DNA of 64,000 bases from Ophiosphaerella korrae (taxonomy: Eukaryota > Ascomycota > Dothideomycetes > Pleosporales > Phaeosphaeriaceae), in the NCBI GenBank assembly GCA_028456385.1, contig JALNQF010000009.1, forward strand, positions 124,001 through 188,000, given 5' to 3'. Shown here in pieces: positions 22,337 to 33,551 of the stretch. The notes under the pieces were generated by a model. That model searched no databases, was not told where the DNA came from, and worked only from the letters and a program-made list of their open reading frames with translations. How positions within the stretch are numbered: the first letter of the stretch is position 1; every line of letters starts with the position of its first letter. Both the position numbers and the translations under genes were made by a program.

Positions 22337-24972
22337 ATGCGAATTTTAGTATCGAAGAACAAGCATCTTTCAACGTTGATGCTCTTGTCAATGAATCCGA
22401 GCCTGAGATCGGGCCGGCTTATAGTATTCCAAGCACGCCAATGAGTAGTCACTTCTTCATGCAGCCTCGCCGAGCGACTCCGACGATACCACCAGGATTC
22501 TCGGTCCCTGCCATTCCTCGAGCGATAGTTCAAGAATCCAAGTCTGGTCCGGGATCTCGGCCTATGTCTCGGACCGCGTCATCAACTATCACTCCTGCTG
22601 TGCCTGTTGTGCCTGTAACACCGATCCGAACTACGACACCCTCTAAAGCCAAAAAGGCAAAGCAACCAGGGGAAGCTATTCCAGCGGCAACCGTTCCAGC
22701 TAAGCCACAGCCTCAGACTCCAACGAAGGCAACCACGAAAACAACTTCAGCAAAGACGCCAACTGCAAGCGGAGTCACATCAAAGGGGAGAAATGATACT
22801 CCTGCACAGAAGAAAGCTCAACAAAAAGAAGATGACAAGAAATCTGCAGCTGAAGCGGCAAAGAAAGACTCCTTCTTGAAAACCAGGGGCAGCAAAAAGA
22901 ATCCTCTCTCTCCCGAGAATAGTCCGCAGAAGGCTGTAAAAGAGGAAATCAAAGAAGTTGCATCAGGTCCAGTTACACCAGTGTCTTCGGTAAAACGACA
23001 GCCGCCAAAGAAGCTTGATATAACAGCTGCTATACAGGCACCAGAGGCAGAGCAATCTCCAGCGACGAGTTCAAGTAAGGCTGATGCCCAAGCAAAGTGC
23101 GTTCGCACAATTCCTGGAACATCAACAACATCTGTTCCACTGAGTCCTGCTGCAGCAACTACTACTGGGTCACCAATTAAGCGTTCTATCGCACCAAGAA
23201 CTTTGCGTGTCGTGCCAACACCAAAGACTGAAATACCTCCCCCTTTATCTGCGAATTCCGCATCCCCACTACCACAAATTTCAACCGTAGACAAGCTTAG
23301 ATCCAGGCAGGCCAGCATTGCATCTGTAAACTTCCCCGGTACGCCTGTAAGCGATATTATATCTGATACAGCCTCGGTCACATCAGCGTCCATCTCCAGG
23401 GCTAGCTCTCCCCCACCTATTGGTAGTAAGGTTGGAACAGCGCCAGTACGAAAGAAAACCAAATCTCAGGCTAAGAAGGATCGACAAGAACGCAAACGAC
23501 AGATAGAAGGAGAGTTAGCTGTCGATGAAAACAAATCTGATGTTGAGGTAATCCAGGCCCCAATTATTGGGCGCAAGAAAAAAGCTAGGAAGCCTGCTAC
23601 AGCAACCAAGCCATCCCTCGCTACCACGAAAAGTCAACCCGCCTCGCCGAAGCACGCTACTGTCGAGGACGAGCATGTGGAAACACACATCGAACCCTCA
23701 AAGCCCATCCAATCGACAAAGCCTTCAGCAAACGCGACGCCAGAGTCAGAGCAAATGGCTGAACAAAAGGACAAGCGTGAACACACTGCGCAATCTATCA
23801 TTGCCGACCTGCAGAAGACGGGGGAGCTTCTCATCTCAACCCTAGAGTTCTTCAAGCCATTGTCGTCATCACTCACACATGCACCTCGAACGAGTCCTAC
23901 GGGTAATTTTTCTAACCCTCCAGATCTCAAGATACATTTCTCGGAAGCAGATCTTGAGGCACTTGCAAAACGCAAGCCTGTGCGATTGACTGGTCATGGT
24001 GACAGGTTTGACTCAAGAACATTGATCACACCAAATGGAAAATTCTTCTGGGGATTAAATGAAGAGCAGGAAGAAAGAGTACTCCAGTTGGAGAAAAGGA
24101 TTGAAGAATGCAAAGGACATACTCGATTCCACCCGCGCAGACAAACATCACAAAGCCAGCCACAAAATACCACTGGTCAGGCACAAACCACTGACGTCCT
24201 GCCTGCCATTGCCACAGCACTCCAAGAAGCAGGCAAGAAATTTGGTAGCCACTTTACACACCCTGACAATTTTCTGGACGCTTTACCCCCAGTTCAGCCA
24301 AAGGAAGCACTAAGGCCCCCGCCTCCCCCGCAACAAGGAACTCCTGCCGATGCAGGCGACTATCTAAACCAATTCGTCATGCCCAAGACCGACAACCCAC
24401 CTGCCAACCAGCCGCGCCCAGAAATGGCCGCAGTAGGCGGCGCCCCCGGCGCAGGCACAACCAATATACCCATGAACGTCAGCAAATTTGCCAAAGCTGC
24501 CAAAGCTGTCGTCGAAGGCGGCGCAGTCGGCAGCACCGATATCGACGGCATGGGCATGATGACCTCGGATCTTCTCGGCGGCGCTTTCGCACAGGGTCTC
24601 GAAGCCCTTGTCGGCGCCGGCCTCGGCTACCAGTCCTCGCACGAATTCGGCCTGGACGCCAACGGCAACATTACGCTCAGTCGAGACGGCAGCCACGATG
24701 CTAGCGGCATTACGCTTGGTCGCGACGTCCAGCTCGGTGCTGATGGCAAGGATGCTGTGGGTGGAGATGGCGGCCTCGATGTGCAGGGCTTGATGAATGC
24801 GCTAGAGAGCTCGAGGGCGTTCAAAGAAGGCAGGTATGGGCGCGGAAGCGTCATGAGTTTGCAGGAGGCGGAGCGTGCGATGCATGCTGCGAAGAAGGAA
24901 CATGAGGTGTTGGAGAAGAAATTGACGGTGCTAATTAAGAAGAATAAAAAGATGTTTGGCGGTGCGAGGTGA
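22337..24972 (+). CDS. Low-complexity protein, 5' end unresolved; possibly the C-terminal part of NOT4
   Basis: About 878 codons are open from a splice acceptor at 22336 to TGA at 24970-24972. The first in-frame ATG is not until 22441, yet the codons before it (DDANFSIEEQASFNVDALV) look coding, so an upstream exon ending in phase 1 is expected. The protein is Pro/Ser/Thr/Lys-rich at first (TPTIPPGFSVPAIPRAI). A conserved-looking segment follows (SIIADLQKTGELLISTLEFF, RTLITPNGKFFWGLNEEQEE), then a Gly/Ala-rich part and a C-terminal coiled coil (SLQEAERAMHAAKKEHEVLE). From memory, long NOT4 homologues of filamentous fungi end in such a segment, which would make this the second half of NOT4. A separate gene with a short first exon (for example ATG at 21997 with donor at 22004) is the alternative. 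Confidence 0.6.
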
Positions 24973-25782
24973 GAAGTTGAGGTAGATAGTGTCAATGAAA
25001 ATTATAAACGTAACATGTATGCTAGAATGTGTCGTGATGGCCGAAACATACTTTGAGCATATAGGAATAGAAGAGCTTTGCAACATGACTGAAAATTGAA
25101 ATGAGGCGAATTAATCCCAGCAGATTCGAGCGTTCGGTTTACTTAGGGAGAGAAGGCAATTAGTTGTGCAGCGTTTTTTTTGCGGCACAACAGTATGTTA
25201 GGTACTACCCTAGGAGGGAAAATGATAATTGGTATGACCGATATATTGAGTACCTTGAGGAGGTAGGAGGGAAGTTTCCCCTGCCAAGGCCGGTTTGCTT
25301 GCTTTATCTGTGGACGATTAACAGGTAGACGGCAGTTTATTTATTAAATTACATTTAACGAATTAGAGGTGCATTCTACAGAGTTCCGAAGGAATAGAGT
25401 TATAAAACTTGGTTTCAAGATGCAAAAAGCCTTCTAAAAAAAGTTGGGTTAAAAGAAATTCTACCCATAGCTCTACTATGGTAAATCCAGGAGTATGATC
25501 TGATTTAATAGATTACGAGGTTTCAATTAGTATAATAGTAGACAAAAATAAAGTTCGTACCTCAAGTTGATGTGTTACAATTAAAATTTCAAAAAAAAAA
25601 AGGTCTTTACACAAAAGATCTTCATTTATCACGGTATTATTACGGTATACATATACTTGCCTCTGCCCAGCAGATCGTGTATTCAAACTTCTATCTTCAT
25701 CTTAGCATATATTTAAACATCGTGGAAATGGGCCCTTACTGCTGCTGGAAAAGTAGGTCTCGGAAAAACTGCCTTGCGATTT
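24973..25782. other. AT-rich intergenic sequence
   Basis: No gene seen. Base composition becomes clearly more AT-rich from about 25.1 kb, marking the left edge of the gene-poor stretch. An A11 run lies at 25591-25601. Confidence 0.5.
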
Positions 25783-26980
25783 TTAGCTTGAGTTTAACAA
25801 AGACTTTATATGCTTTATAACAGTTTTTCCCTTTTCAAAAGCCGGAGGGGCAAAAATCATGCAGGTACACATAATAGCAAGGTTCATCTCCATAATTCTA
25901 AAAGTGTTAATACCCACATCAAATAGCCTATGGAGGAGGTAAATACGTACGCAAACGGTGACAACCTTGAGGCGCTCCAGAGAGTGTCTTGACTATTCAA
26001 ATAAACAATGGCTATAGCAAGACGAATAATACTCATAGAGCAAGCACTAAAATCATGTAAGTAGACAATTGGTTATGGTTGTGGAAGAGCTTACACAAAA
26101 CCGGAGAGGAAGATAACTAAAAGACCTATCTTCTTTTTTTTGGTGATTTTCATGCTTAACACTCGGTGAACAGGGATAGCGAGCATGTAAAAATCTGTAA
26201 AGGCGTTAAGTGCTGATGTGGTGATAAGGACGATGTCGATATTTTTGGCTGAGCAGAAGGGGATGCCCATAGATTTGAGAACACTCGAGCATACCGATAC
26301 CCTAGCGATTGAGTTTCCGAGGGCAGTAACCGTTATGAACGCAATCATGACGTGCCCCCAAACAATCAGACGCACTGATGTAGCGTAAACGCTGAATAGT
26401 CGTTTGTAAAGGAGGAGCATGGATAGCTTAATAAGGTACATTGTAATCGTGTAAGCGATGTCTACGCCGGCAAATATCTTAACCAAGGTGTCAGCGATTT
26501 TTCATGACCGGAACAAGAATCAAATACCCTCAGTCTACCATCCAGGAGTGATATTGCCCGTATATCCCACAAATGTCGACCAAAGCCGAGATCTAGTATG
26601 AGTTGAGTAAGTACGATGTCCGCAATGGATGCAATCTATGAAACCTCAGTTTACCAAAACGGTCGTAAAATATGCAGTGAGCATACCAATGCCAATCCAC
26701 ATGTTGCTGAATTCGATCAGTCGAGGGAGAGTAAAACGACAAGGGACAAGCATTGCGTACCATCATCCCATCCAAATTTCGAGCCTTGCGGGAGGGATCT
26801 TCTGATATAAATGCGTACTAGAACGAATAACGTGGCAAGACTGAGGAACGTTCCGCACAATATTCTGATGGCGGGTGCATTCGTGACGGGTGTGTCGAAG
26901 TTCGATTTGATACCTGGTGGTGGTGGCAAAGCCGGCATCTGGTAAAGCACCGATGGATCTGGAAGGGCGGTAGCGGACAT
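25783..26980 (-). CDS. Fungal rhodopsin-like (SAT4-family) seven-transmembrane protein
   Basis: Six exons (26980..26761, 26706..26687, 26635..26528, 26477..26095, 26046..25951, 25897..25783) give 313 residues with all phases consistent. Exon 2 is only 20 bases. The family pattern is clear: PPPGIKSNFDTPVTNAPAIR, a first membrane segment, KFGWDD, LGFGRHLWDIR, YLIKLSMLLLYKRLFSV, ALNAFTDFYMLAIPV, CSMSIIRLAIAIVYLNSQDT and MNLAIMCTCMIFAPP. These are landmarks of the fungal rhodopsin domain of plasma-membrane 7TM proteins, mostly of unknown function. It is remarkable that the frame is intact, because flanking genes on the downstream (right) side are broken. It is short for the family, with a brief C-terminal tail. 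A GC-rich run of CGG/CCG triplets lies about 200 bases upstream of the start. Confidence 0.85.
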
Positions 26981-28174
26981 GACGGGCAATATCCTTGATC
27001 GGTGAAAAGGCTCAGTGAATGGCTTGATTGAAATGTCTCGGTGCACATTAGGGGCAGAGGATATCAAAGCACCCTACGTGAGTCCTTAAAAACTTTATGT
27101 TGCAGTTTAAGGTAGATAAGCAGTAAGCAGATGTAGCAGCTGAATGCCGTGTCCCAGGCATTTGGTCCCCGACGATTGATAGCTTCGCTAACGGTTCGGG
27201 AAACGGCCCGGAGTGGCCCATTCAGGCCCGTTTTAGGCTAGGGCGAGGAGAAACTATATAACACAGACGAGAGCACCTCAGTGAGGATAGCGATTTATCC
27301 ATCTTACACGAGACAATACACAAGCTCCGGAGCTTATCTGCCCGGCGTGGGATTGGACAATATGTGCTGTCCCACTCTGATAATCGACGTTGCTGATTAT
27401 TCTTATCTTTTTAAATTGTTCGGCGTAGTGGAGTAGAGCTGCGTTCTAACAGTTACCAACAAGCCTTGTTACTATACGTAGGACATGCGTCCAGCCCTTA
27501 AGAAACGAGCCTGCACAAGACTAGGATGCTCAACTCCCTATAGGTATAGAATAATCCATCACAGCCCCAGATATCTAGGTCCTATTAAGCATATGAGGTA
27601 ATGCTACTCTTATATAACTTTAAAAGACTAAAGAAATAGAGGAACTAAGGAGTTATTCAGACTCGCTTATTGCAGACATTGGCTCTCCGTAAATTGTGAC
27701 CAGGCGCACAGCTCGAGCTCATGCCTTAGCCAGTGTTTTGGATCCCGAAGGTCAGCATTTAGAGCATGCAAAATTTATTCCCGGGGTGTGCGGCATTGCT
27801 ATGCTGTACTATTATCACGGCTCCACTCCTTTATCCGTGGCAAATAGAGAAGGACTACGCCGCATAGGCCGAAATATAAGCGCCTTATCTACTGTAAGGG
27901 GGCTGGGTAGGTTGTCATTGCAACCCACGGTCGGCGCGCACAGGTGCTGTTTGTCGTGTGTCCATCAACTATTCTTCCTCAACAATATAGATGGATTACA
28001 GTATGCAGTGGCACATCATAAAAATTACTCTTACACAGTTCTCTAAGTAGTCTGAGGACACATGGATAGCTAGCGCAAGTGAATTGGTCCGTGTGAGGGT
28101 ACTTACCTACAGAGTATTGACAAGACGGCTCGCACCCCTGGCAAATTTTGGCGAATCAGAGCTCTCAATAAGGT
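26981..28174. other. Intergenic, no gene seen
   Basis: The spacer holds the promoter of the rhodopsin-like gene. Around 27180-27250 it contains several CGG/CCG triplets (the half-site type bound by Zn2Cys6 regulators), but their spacing is irregular and no operator is claimed. The rest is AT-rich. Confidence 0.45.
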
Positions 28175-29429
28175 ATGGCGAAAAGTGCTGATTGGTTAGG
28201 ATGCGTTCCACCGTGTGAAAGCCCTGTAGGTAAGTGGCCCTTTCGCGGCAACCTAGACCCTTGCGAGGTATCGACTGACCCTGCCTAAAGGCGCGCAAGT
28301 CACCATTTGGCTGTGCCACTTCCATCCATCTGGCTCCTACTTACAATATTGTTAAAATAGACGTGTCATCTCCCCAACTGGGCTCAGTACTTGTGCTGGG
28401 TGGTTGCGGTTTCCTTAGCCACCATATCGCCAAACAAGCTCTACTTGCAAGGAACGTTTCCAAGGTCACATTATTCGACGTTAATACCTCCAAGAACCGT
28501 ATTCCTGGTGTTGAGTGCATCACTGGAGGCATTACATCAAAAGATGAACTCAATTTGGCTTTCAAAACCGCCAGGCCGACCATCGTTTTCCACACCGTAT
28601 CACCTGGGCCATTCTCGAAAAACAATAAAGTGTTTGAAGCGGTGAACGTTGATGGAACAAAGGATGTGCTTGACTGTGCACAGAGCTTCGAATGTACTAA
28701 AGCTCTTGTGTATACCTCTAGTCCCTCGGTCATACACAACAATCGTAGCGACTTGATCATGGCCACCGAGGGTGCTCCACTCGTCTTCATACCAGAACAG
28801 ACAGAATTCTATTCTCACAAAAAAGCCATAGCAGAGTCGCTCGTTCTAGCAGCAAATAGAAATGGAACTCGCACTGCTACTATTCGCCCAGCCGGTCTTT
28901 TTGGTGAAGGCGATACCGGAACAGTTACAAGTGTCATCTCGAACGCGCGAGAAGGAAAGGGTCGGCTCCAGATAGGCAACACCTCCAATCGTTTCGACTC
29001 CACTTACGTTGGAAATAATGCGTACGCCCAGCTATTGACAGCACGGGCGCTTATCAACAGCTATTTAACACCAACACCAGCTGAAAACACTCGCGTTGAT
29101 GCTGAAGCATTTGCCATCACAAAAGATGAGCCCTGGCACTTTTGGGCCTTCAAACGGGGATTGGCTGCAGCTGCGGGCTACCCCACCGCCGACAAGGACG
29201 TCATTGTTGTTCCCCGGCGCATAATGATTGGCTTCTAGAGTGGGGTTTCTGGACCTTCACATTCGGAAGGCAAGAGCCTCGACTTAACCGGGGACGGGTG
29301 AAATATGAGACTATGGAGGGAACTCTAGATATGACCAAAGCAAAGGTAAGGCTCGGGTACAGTCCCCAAGTCGACGTGCAAGAAGGTATCAACAGGTCTG
29401 CAAAATGGTTTATTGAGTCGCAGTCATGA
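28175..29429 (+). pseudogene. 3-beta-HSD / sterol C-4 decarboxylase-type dehydrogenase, frameshifted
   Basis: The coding region is recognisable from a splice acceptor at 28360 onward. It has a Rossmann start GSVLVLGGCGFLSHHIAKQ, the chain NVDGTKDVLDCAQ, a catalytic Tyr-x-x-x-Lys in FYSHKKAIAES and TATIRPAGLFGEGD. These fit the extended short-chain dehydrogenases of the 3-beta-hydroxysteroid dehydrogenase / ERG26 type (NAD-dependent). A phase-compatible first exon, 28175-28229 (ATG to a GTAAGT donor), is plausible but uncertain. At about 29228-29236 the frame is lost: IMIG is followed by a stop, while LEWGFWTFTFG and GYSPQVDVQEGINRSAKWF continue one frame over to a stop at 29427-29429. One missing base explains this. 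Either the gene is a recent pseudogene or a base is missing from the sequence. Confidence 0.75.
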
Positions 29430-30599
29430 TCTCTCCGACTTTCGAGGCTGACTGAAGCATAATAATCTGTTTTGCTTTGTATTTAAAAACATGAAAAGCC
29501 GAATATTACCGATAGATGTGCATATCTCCATGTCACATAATCGTACAGAACGGGCGGGATAATTTAAGCCACATCTAGATCTTGAAAGGAGGGTTTGATA
29601 GGTACCACTTAAGATAATAGTGGGAGCTTTATCAGGTAGAAAGAGCTGTGCAAATTTTAGTTGTTATTGGATAAGCTGCGTACCGCAACAGTCTCCTGCA
29701 CCATACCTAGTATCACAGTTGTAGTCGTTATCACACTTTCTTCTTCATTTTTTCAATAACATTCTGTACTTGTGCCTGCTATGCCTGTCCGATATATATA
29801 TTGACAGAGGGTCATTGCAAAATTTATAGTACAGTCAGCAGTGACACTGTTAAAATTCATTTTAAGCTCCCTGTAGCTCAATGACGTCGGACACCGAAGC
29901 GTAGCCGCCTATTTTTCATGTATCAGTATAGGCGATTGGGTGAAGCAAATCGAAACCTCCATAGTTTTGCTGTTACCTGCCAAGTGTATATATGAAGGGT
30001 GATCGCTTTTGACATCTATAAAGCTATAATTTCAATGATCTCGATATTCTTTTCCGGTAGTGTAAGGTAGACTTCACGCAAGGATAACTTCAGGATGTGC
30101 AATAACTATTGATTAAATTTGAAACGAATAGTAGATATTAAGCTATCTAGAGAAAGAGAAAAGAGGGCTATTTATATAAAACTAGTGCCAAGCCACTAGC
30201 TAGTCCTAATTAGGTTAGGTATATTGAATTACCTAGCAGCATCGAAGGAGTACAATGTTAGTAAGTTCTGGTATCTTTTATACTCCTTTATTTTCCCTTA
30301 CGGGCAGAATCCTTCAATTGACTGTAGACTCTGGCTATATCTTTCAACCAGTCTTTCAGTGAATTCATATTCCTTGGAAATGCCGCCCCCAAGGTTGTAA
30401 TAAAAATTCCCATATGATTAATATTTGCATTCACAGCATTTTGGATTGTCATCACCCAGTTCATCATGCTTTGGCGGTCAAATGAATTCAACGAAAACCT
30501 GCAGAAAAGAAAAATACCTTTTCAAGTCTCCCCGTTGTGGAGCATGATTTACAACCCACTCTGGAGCCCTCTACGTTTTGTACTCTCTGCACCGTGAGT
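29430..30599. other. AT-rich, no gene seen
   Basis: Nothing recognisable as a gene. Some degraded P450 N-terminal sequence may lie in the right half but could not be followed. Confidence 0.45.
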
Positions 30600-32085
30600 A
30601 GTAATCCATGTCTAGAGGAGCAGAATTGCGATAGACGAAACTTTTAGGATATTCTGAAATCCGGGTCCTGCTCGTATCAATATATTCGGAAGGAACTTGA
30701 TCGTTGTCCAAGGATATCAGAATATACAAGCAATGCTTAGAGGAAAGGCCCTCCAATGTCTCCATGGCGAATTATCTGATGCGTCATGCTTTTGGTAGGT
30801 CTTAAGGTGTAACTACTGTCCCCTATAGCGAGCCTGGAAGCGAAAAGGATATTACCCGTAACAACAACGGAGAGGCGGTAACTACCAACTAAATAGCCGC
30901 CATAATGCATTGTAAATTTCTGACTGGGACTGGCACAGAAGCTTTTCGGAAACGTTTTGAGTGCAATTTGGATAAGCAAATCAAAGGCACTGCGGAAAAC
31001 TTAGGCACAGATTGGACTTACTGGGGCGATTTCCTTTCATTCTTCCACAAGGACGTAACGGCTGAAGTCATCAATGCCATATGTGGGAAAACCCTCCTCC
31101 GCTAAAATCCCGGGTTCCTCGAAGACTTTTGGATCTTCGATGACAACCTCAGAACTTCCCTCGTTCGATTCCCTCGCTTTTATGCTCCACATGCACATAG
31201 CACAAGGGAAAGGGTTCTATTTGCATTACAGGATTAGCAGTCCTCGGCGAAGTGCAATTATAACCCAAAAAATATGTACCCTAACAGCGATAACAATTGT
31301 TAGGGATCCGCATCCTTCAGAGAACGGTACGACTTGCTACTTAGGCTAGACAAATTCCACGCGAGAGCAGCAGCCTCCCAAAAGCTAGCGTTTTTGTATA
31401 CGTAATCAAAATTGTGCAAGTATCAGAACTACAGAATCTCGCTCTAACTAGCAGGCAACTTGAACTCTAATATCAATATAGTCACTTTCTAGAGTGTCAT
31501 TGAAGTTTTCAGGACAAAGGCTTTCTCTGCCGTATCCGTGATGAGGTAGCATCGTGTGCCTTATTGCATGAGGAATCAGCATTTGATGTTTAGCGCCTGC
31601 TTGAGCAACCACTTTTGCAGGCTAGCTACGCCGAAACACTACGCCTAAGCGGCCACGGATGTTTTGTGCGCGTAGCCCAGAGTGACATTCACCTCACCGA
31701 CTGGTTGGGCAGCATCACCCTCGCAAGTTCTACGCCGGGCCACATGAACCCAGATATTTGGCATCAAGGAACGTTTGAGGATTATCCTTCGGTGAACGCT
31801 TTCTGGCCCGAACGTTTCTTAAAAGACGATGGCGATACAGTAAAGTTCTGCACCAAAAGAACTAAAGGGTGGTGGATGTCATATGGCGCGGGTTGGAACA
31901 TGTGTCTAAGGAGGCACTCTGCGAAGCAACAAACTCTCTTCACAATTGCAGCGATAGAATCAAAATTTAATTGTGAGATCCTTAATAAGGGTCCCATTGA
32001 CATGGGTATGGAGAATTTTGGGGTTGGAATATTAGGTCTAAAGTGTAAGGTCCAGGTGCGTATTCGGCGTCACAGAGTAGTATAA
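30600..32085 (+). pseudogene. Cytochrome P450 relic
   Basis: Plus-strand fragments of a fungal P450 appear in order: an N-terminal part with YLMRHAFGRS and VTTVPYSEPGSEKDITRNN, a middle part NPGFLEDFWIFDDNLRTSLV then RFPRFYAPHAHS, and a C-terminal part with YAETLRLSGHGCFVR (the ETLR of the helix K E-x-x-R motif), SSTPGHMNPDIWHQGTFED, FWPERFLKDDGD and the haem loop SYGAGWNMCLRRHSAKQQ. Several in-frame stops interrupt it (TGA and TAA codons between about 30690 and 30900, TAA near 31103), and the oxygen-binding helix region is unreadable. In the haem loop the expected Cys-x-Gly-Arg reads Cys-Leu-Arg-Arg. It is clearly non-functional. Confidence 0.85.
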
Positions 32086-33151
32086 CCAAATAATTTAATT
32101 GTTCTGTAATATAGACGAGCTTAAGGGGACTTCCATCTAGCTATAATAGCAATATAATTTTTATCAGAAGGAAAGCTTAACTTTGCCCAACTGGCCCACA
32201 AGTTCTTCCAATTCCTCATAGGAGGCCGAAATAACGGCCCGCACACCCCCTTCCCGCAGACTATCGTTTGAAGGGCCATATTAATGATACCTAAACATCA
32301 TAGACTTGTTCAGATAGTCATCTACAAGTAGAGGCTGGCCACTAGTGGCGCTTGGTCTAGTTGGCGGTGATGAATGTTACGGGCTGTAACGAAGGTCCCC
32401 GGAATCCTTGAGATCCTTGGGAACTCTGATACTAGTCTCGAGCGGGGCCGGCACGCTAGAAATCATGACGTTGTATAGTATTAGCCTAGAGCGGGGCTGA
32501 TGCGCTACACCAGCGCATAAAAGGCTCTACACTTGCGAACAGAGTAAAGCAAGTATTTTTTTTTTTCAAAATCAGTAGTACTCAGGTTGAAGTACTATTC
32601 GTTATCCCTTCACTATCTCCTGTGGCCTACGGCAAGTACTATTGTCTTCCAGCTACCCCCTAACACGGGCTTAGGGTTTGCCTAAGCTTTAAGCTAGCTT
32701 GGCACAAAAGGCTAAACTTGTAGAACTTCCCTTCTCCTTCCCTAAAGTACTTAATATATTAATTATACCTACTAATATCTACTCTCCTAGGCTAGTACCT
32801 AAGAATGAATGGGATAGTGAGGTAGGAAGGTGATTGAGAGGGTAGGCAAAGAGACAGAAAGCGAGGCTAAAAAGCTAACAGATAGTTATGAAGATACACA
32901 CGGAAGTGAGAGGAGAAGATTTCGTTCCTCCGTTTGAAGGCGAAGGGGGAGGTCCTACGGCAATAGCATTTTTTACCTCAGTGTCGAGCGAAGCCTCACC
33001 TGGAATGGCAAACCTACATTATATTTTGACGCATAAGGTATTTTTAATAACAGTATGTATACCTAGATAATATTTTTAGTCTATATCGTTTAAAGTTCTT
33101 TGGGGTTGAGGGTTGAGCCCTTTAACCAAACTTGACGATACTTGTGTACTA
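32086..33151. other. AT-rich sequence with a mutated 27-base direct repeat, no gene seen
   Basis: There are no convincing reading frames. Two related 27-base segments around AGCGGGGC lie at about 32430-32457 and 32479-32506 and differ mostly by transitions. Long T runs occur near 32557. Confidence 0.5.
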
Positions 33152-33551
33152 ACGTAGTTTACAAGCGAGCGCCGGGTCCCAAAACATACCAAAAAAGTAG
33201 AAAAACGGCCTCTGGAATATCAACAATAGCTCTATAAAATACTCTAAAAATTTATATATAGCCTCTCATACTTATTTTAGGTCTATCCTAGGATTCTTAG
33301 GTTTATAGGTTCTATCGTTCCTCAGATATAATATTTTGGTTCCTAATTTTCCATATTTATTGGTTATTTTACTTTATCTCAAGAACAACTTAATATATTC
33401 TTTTCAAACTTAAGTTTTAGTCTTAAGATAGGTATGTAAGGCTTATATAGGATTTTTATATTATTCTACTAAGCTATTGTTGAGATTCAAGAGGCTGTTT
33501 TTCAAATTTTTTGGTGTGTTTTGGGGCCCGGCGCTCGCTTGTAAACTACGT
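33152..33551. mobile_element. 400-base MITE-like palindromic element with TA target duplication
   Basis: The two ends are inverted copies beginning ACGTAGTTTACAAGCGAGCG. The similarity runs inward for roughly 80-120 bases on each side, with scattered differences that include C/T changes. The element is flanked by TA on both sides (33150-33151 and 33552-33553), the duplication made by Tc1/mariner-type transposases. It carries no transposase frame, so it is a non-autonomous MITE or fold-back element. Long inverted repeats with C/T differences fit mutation by RIP. Confidence 0.8.

Noticed and set aside
27180..27250. CGG/CCG triplets as Zn2Cys6 operators
   Set aside because: Irregular spacing and no regulator gene nearby; too weak to call a site.
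29870..29905. Possible tRNA (sequence resembling a D-arm, TGTAGCTCAATG)
   Set aside because: No matching acceptor stem or T-arm GGTTCAA-type sequence follows.
30288..30979. Minus-strand short frames over the left part of the P450 relic
   Set aside because: The plus strand carries collinear P450 fragments, so these are shadows.
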